Source of the DNA: Betaproteobacteria bacterium
Lineage (GTDB): Bacteria; Pseudomonadota; Gammaproteobacteria; Burkholderiales; SG8-41
Reading direction: 5' to 3'
NCBI GenBank assembly: GCA_023266245.1
Contig: JAHFRO010000058.1
Coordinates: 5,698-13,824, forward strand
DNA length: 8,127 nucleotides
Shown here: positions 5,381 to 8,127 of the stretch, piece by piece
Position numbering within the stretch: the stretch's first letter is position 1
How the letters are laid out: each line of letters opens with the position of its first letter
Position numbers and translations under genes: made by a program
Notes under the pieces: generated by a model
Database searches by the model: none
What the model was told of the DNA's origin: nothing
Seen by the model: only the letters and a program-made list of their open reading frames with translations

Positions 5381-7321
5381 TTGAGCAATCCGACCATGGA
5401 ATACAGCATTCAGTATGTGTCTGAAATGCTGGGCATACCGATCCAGAAGCTGCGGCGCTGGGACGAGCAAGGCGTGCTGGTTGCCTCGCGCACCGACGGC
5501 GGGCACCGTCGTTACTCCAGGGAACTGATCGACCGCCTGACGGCCCCGGGGTTCAACGCCAACAACGACAAGACCAACAAGGAACTGGCGACGATCCGCA
5601 AGTCGCTTGCCGAGAAGCGCCGCGTCATTCAGCTGCTGCTGGAGAGCGAAAACCGCTACCGTGACCTAGTCGAGACCTCCCATGACCTAATCTGGACCAC
5701 CGACGCGCAAGGCCGCTTCACCTATCTCAACAATGCCGCCCACGATATCTTCGGGCTGGCGCCCAAGGACCTCATCGGACGCTGTTTTTTCGATTTCGAG
5801 GCGGGCGTCTCCCACATCTCCAACCGGCGTTTTCTGGCACTACTCAAGCGCCACAGTGAGATCAAGAACTATGTGAGCCACCTGGTCACCGCCAAGGGCG
5901 CGGATCGCTGGATCGGCATCAACGCGCGCGTCGTGCTCGACGACAACGGGGCCGAGTTCGGCATCCGTGGCACCGCGCGGGACATCACCGAGCAGCATCT
6001 GGCGACCCAGCGCATCGAGCACCTGGCGCTGCACGACGCGCTCACCGACCTCCCCAACCGCCATAGCCTGCAGCGCCGTATCGAGGAGGCCCTGCAGTTG
6101 GGCGGCGTCGGCGCCCTGCTGTTTCTCGACGTCGATCATTTCAAGTACGTCAACGACAACTTCGGCCACCGCATGGGCGACCAGCTGATCGTCGGGGTGG
6201 GCAGCGTGCTGCGCGACATGATGCGCGGCTTGACCGGCGAGCTGTTCCGCCTCGGCGGTGACGAGTTTGCGATTCATCTGCCCGCGGCGCTGCGCAAGGA
6301 GGCGATCGACGTCGCCGAGCAGGCGCTCGACGCGGTGCGTCATTACCGCTTCCAGGCGGGCGATCACAAGGCGATTTCCAATCTCACCGCCTCGGCGGGC
6401 ATCGCGCTCTACCCGTTCCACGGCAACGACGTACTGGCGCTGCTGTCCAACGTGGACATTGCGATGTACCAGGCCAAGGACCTCGGCCGCAACCGCCATG
6501 TGCTGTTCGGCCAGGATTCCGACAGTCTGCGCAGCACGCACAAGCGCATACACTGGGCAAAAACGCTGCGCGACGCGCTCGACGAGGACCGACTGATCCT
6601 GTTCTACCAGCCGGTGGTGCGGCTGAAAGACCAGAGGCACATGCATCACGAGATCCTGGCGCGCATCCGCGACGAGGACGGGCGCTACCTCCTGCCCGGC
6701 AACTTCGTCGAGCTTGCCGAATCGCTGGGGATGATCCAGGAGATCGACCTGCGCGTGATCGAAAAGCTGCTGGCCTTCATGCGCGACAATGATCAGCTCG
6801 GCAAGAAGCTGCGCTACTTCGTAAACCTTTCGCGGGTGTCGATCTCCGACCCGCGTTGGATCAAGCGCTTTCTCGCCCTGCTGCGCGGCAGCGGCGTCAG
6901 CCCGAGCCAGCTCGTGTTTGAGATCACGGAGACCGCCGCGATGTCGGAGATCGACGTCACGCTCACCTTCATCCGCCAACTGAAGAATATGGGCTGCCGC
7001 TTCGCGCTCGACGACTTCGGCGCCGGCTTCAGCTCGTTCTACTATCTGAAGCGGTTCGAAGTCGATTATCTGAAGATCGACGGCAGCTTCATCCGCGACC
7101 TCGCCACCGATGAGGGCAGCCGCATTTTCGTGAAGGCGCTGAACGACGTCGCGCGCGGTCTCGACAAGCAGGTTATCGCGGAGTGGGTGGAAACGCCCGA
7201 AGTGCTCAAGCTGCTGACCGAGATGGGTGCGCAATTCGGCCAGGGCTACCTCTTCCACCGCCCGGCGCTGCTCGAGCCCCGGATCGATCCGGGGATGGCC
7301 AGCAGCGCCAGCGCCGCCTGA
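5381..7321 (+). CDS. MerR-type HTH-PAS-GGDEF-EAL c-di-GMP protein
   Basis: The 646-residue protein combines a DNA-binding head with c-di-GMP enzymes. Residues 8-53 are a MerR-type helix-turn-helix with wing (YSIQYVSEMLGIPIQKLRRW, then GGHRRYS). A charged, probably coiled-coil linker (62-95) leads to a PAS sensor domain (about 92-205). The GGDEF domain (about 210-376) has LTDLPNR, FLDVDHFKYVND and an intact GGDEF at 292-296; the inhibitory RxxD site is absent (Gly283 and Gly286). The EAL domain (395-635) has EIL at 424-426 and keeps Glu424, Asn482, Glu514, Asp544, Asp545, Lys565, Glu601 and Gln621, with the spacing of the catalytic residues of RocR, so phosphodiesterase activity is likely. Net activity cannot be read from sequence. 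No membrane segment is seen. Translation probably starts at TTG 5381. Its place near rpfF recalls Burkholderia rpfF-rpfR, whose RpfR is also PAS-GGDEF-EAL but has no MerR head. Confidence 0.9.
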   Translation: MSNPTMEYSIQYVSEMLGIPIQKLRRWDEQGVLVASRTDGGHRRYSRELIDRLTAPGFNANNDKTNKELATIRKSLAEKRRVIQLLLESENRYRDLVETSHDLIWTTDAQGRFTYLNNAAHDIFGLAPKDLIGRCFFDFEAGVSHISNRRFLALLKRHSEIKNYVSHLVTAKGADRWIGINARVVLDDNGAEFGIRGTARDITEQHLATQRIEHLALHDALTDLPNRHSLQRRIEEALQLGGVGALLFLDVDHFKYVNDNFGHRMGDQLIVGVGSVLRDMMRGLTGELFRLGGDEFAIHLPAALRKEAIDVAEQALDAVRHYRFQAGDHKAISNLTASAGIALYPFHGNDVLALLSNVDIAMYQAKDLGRNRHVLFGQDSDSLRSTHKRIHWAKTLRDALDEDRLILFYQPVVRLKDQRHMHHEILARIRDEDGRYLLPGNFVELAESLGMIQEIDLRVIEKLLAFMRDNDQLGKKLRYFVNLSRVSISDPRWIKRFLALLRGSGVSPSQLVFEITETAAMSEIDVTLTFIRQLKNMGCRFALDDFGAGFSSFYYLKRFEVDYLKIDGSFIRDLATDEGSRIFVKALNDVARGLDKQVIAEWVETPEVLKLLTEMGAQFGQGYLFHRPALLEPRIDPGMASSASAA

Positions 7322-7338
7322 CCCGGATGTCACGCTGA

Positions 7339-7502
7339 ACCACAGAGACACAGAGGCACAGAGAAAGAACCAAAAGCTCTAACCGCCGAGGACGCCAAGA
7401 AAAATCCAAACCAAGCGATCTACAGCAACTCTTCTTTTTTGGCTCTTTGCCCCTGCGGTTCTGCTCTTAGCATTTCTCTCCGCGTCTCTGTGCCTCTGTG
7501 GT
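7339..7502. repeat. 164-bp imperfect palindrome with CACAGAG octamers
   Basis: The element begins with three octamers (CCACAGAG, ACACAGAG, GCACAGAG; 7341-7364) and ends with the reverse complement of a similar set (CCACAGAG, GCACAGAG, then ACGCGGAG; 7478-7501). Inner segments also mirror loosely: CTCTAACCGCCGAGG on the left and the complement of CCTGCGGTTCTGCTCT on the right. No gene is inside. As I recall, CACAGAG and CCGCCGAGGACGCCAAG-type strings recur between genes in many environmental bacteria. The layout fits a small non-autonomous, MITE-like element or a dispersed intergenic repeat. It sits between two converging genes, so as RNA either strand could fold into a long stem and help end transcription from both sides; CTTCTTTTTT (7431-7440) adds a T run on the plus strand. 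Confidence 0.65.
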
Positions 7503-7521
7503 AAAAAGGGAGTAACAGCCG

Positions 7522-8079
7522 CTACCAGCCGCCTGCGGCGATGCGCTCGGCCCACAGCAGGCCGACCACGGTTTTAACATCGGTTATCCTGCCGGTCCTC
7601 ACCCAGTCGAGCGCCTCGCGCAGCGGCATCGGCACCACCTCGAGAAACTCGCCCTCGTCCGGCGCGTGGCCGACGGGGGTCAGATCGCGCGCGATGAAGA
7701 GCTCAATGCGCTCATCGGCGTAGCCGATGCAAGGGTGGATGGTGGCGAGGTGCTGCCAGGCTGAGGCGCCGTAGCCACACTCCTCCTCAAGTTCGCGCTG
7801 CGCCGTCGTCAGCGGCTCCTCCCCGTGGTCGATCTTGCCGGCCGGCAACTCGTGAAAGTGCCGGCGCAGCGGGTAGCGGAACTGGCGCACCAGCACCACG
7901 GTATCGCGATCGAGAAAAGGCAGCATCATCACCGCGCCCGGGTGCCTGATGTATTCGCGCCGCGCGCTCCTGCCGTCAGGCAGCCGCACCTCGTCCTCCA
8001 GCACGTGCAGCAGCTTGCCGTGATAAACGGTCTTCGAGCTGATCGTATGCTCGGTAAAATCGGATCGCTTGTTGGTCAT
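7522..8079 (-). CDS. Nudix hydrolase, ADP-ribose pyrophosphatase type
   Basis: The 185-residue protein carries a perfect Nudix box: Gly81, Glu87, Arg95-Glu96-Leu97, Glu99-Glu100, Gly102-Tyr103, matching GX5EX7REUXEEXGU. It binds divalent metal and hydrolyses a nucleoside diphosphate linked to another group. HELPAGKID just before and within the box, VVLVRQFRYP (61-70) and IGYADERIELFIA (118-130) are typical of the ADP-ribose/ADP-sugar pyrophosphatase branch (NudF-like), which turns ADP-ribose into AMP and ribose-5-phosphate in the cytoplasm. The ATG at 8079 gives the usual family N-terminus; the preceding Shine-Dalgarno sequence is weak. It converges on the c-di-GMP gene across the palindromic repeat, and its upstream side is occupied by heptamer repeats. 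Nothing ties it to the signalling block. The subfamily is likely; the exact substrate is less sure. Confidence 0.9.
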   Translation of the reverse strand: MTNKRSDFTEHTISSKTVYHGKLLHVLEDEVRLPDGRSARREYIRHPGAVMMLPFLDRDTVVLVRQFRYPLRRHFHELPAGKIDHGEEPLTTAQRELEEECGYGASAWQHLATIHPCIGYADERIELFIARDLTPVGHAPDEGEFLEVVPMPLREALDWVRTGRITDVKTVVGLLWAERIAAGGW

Positions 8080-8089
8080 GGTTGAACTC

Positions 8090-8124
8090 AGGTAAACGGT
8101 GAGCGGTAAGCGGTGAGCGCTAGA
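8090..8124. repeat. Degenerate heptamer repeat CGGTGAG
   Basis: Five consecutive 7-base units run from 8090: AGGTAAA, CGGTGAG, CGGTAAG, CGGTGAG, CGCTAGA. The three middle units differ at one base. The array begins about 11 bases upstream of the Nudix start codon and may continue past the window edge. It would lie in the 5' leader or promoter of that gene. No function is known to me. Confidence 0.6.
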
Positions 8125-8127
8125 ACC

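Noticed and set aside
4793..5506. Minus-strand open frame (237 residues) across the lipase/c-di-GMP gene junction
   Set aside because: It overlaps two well-supported plus-strand genes, has no family features and has low-complexity charged composition.
5396..7321. ATG at 5396 as the start of the MerR-PAS-GGDEF-EAL gene
   Set aside because: It is 20 bases from the GGAGG site, whereas TTG at 5381 has a spacing of five. It remains possible and would remove only five residues.
5840..7351. Long minus-strand open frame (503 residues)
   Set aside because: It is antisense to the GGDEF-EAL gene, has no recognisable domain or ribosome binding site, and is expected in high-GC coding DNA.

Overview
The window is a piece of a GC-rich proteobacterial chromosome. 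Aas, dodecin, an RpfF-type DSF synthase and PAS-GGDEF-EAL signalling all fit a beta- or gammaproteobacterium. I lean to a betaproteobacterium because the layout recalls the rpfF/rpfR pairing of Burkholderia, but no rRNA or lineage-specific marker fixes it.

Layout from left to right. Positions 1-265 hold no convincing gene but carry two diverged ~100-bp direct repeats, each with a small hairpin. On the minus strand follow a dodecin gene (266-490) and aas (614-2764), a fusion of lysophospholipid acyltransferase and acyl-ACP synthetase. A ~310-bp AT-rich divergent control region full of palindromes separates aas from a plus-strand gene run: an rpfF-like DSF synthase (3076-4056), a class-3 lipase-like hydrolase of lower GC (4103-5305), and a MerR-PAS-GGDEF-EAL protein (5381-7321). 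A 164-bp imperfect palindrome built on CACAGAG octamers lies between this run and a convergent minus-strand Nudix ADP-ribose pyrophosphatase gene (7522-8079). Degenerate heptamer repeats run off the right edge.

The central block reads as a compact signalling module. RpfF should make a cis-2-unsaturated fatty acid signal (DSF family) from acyl-ACP. Aas can activate free fatty acids to acyl-ACP and re-acylate lysophospholipid, so it could recycle acyl chains around RpfF, much as RpfB does in Xanthomonas. The hydrolase could release acyl chains from lipid. The last gene joins a DNA-binding head to a c-di-GMP synthase/phosphodiesterase body and is the obvious candidate for the output. RpfF next to a PAS-GGDEF-EAL protein resembles RpfF/RpfR of Burkholderia. 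The MerR head makes the protein look like a one-chain version of the E. coli MlrA-PdeR trigger-enzyme pair. No RpfC-like sensor kinase or RpfG-like HD-GYP protein lies in the window. The gene identities are well supported; the circuit is inference.
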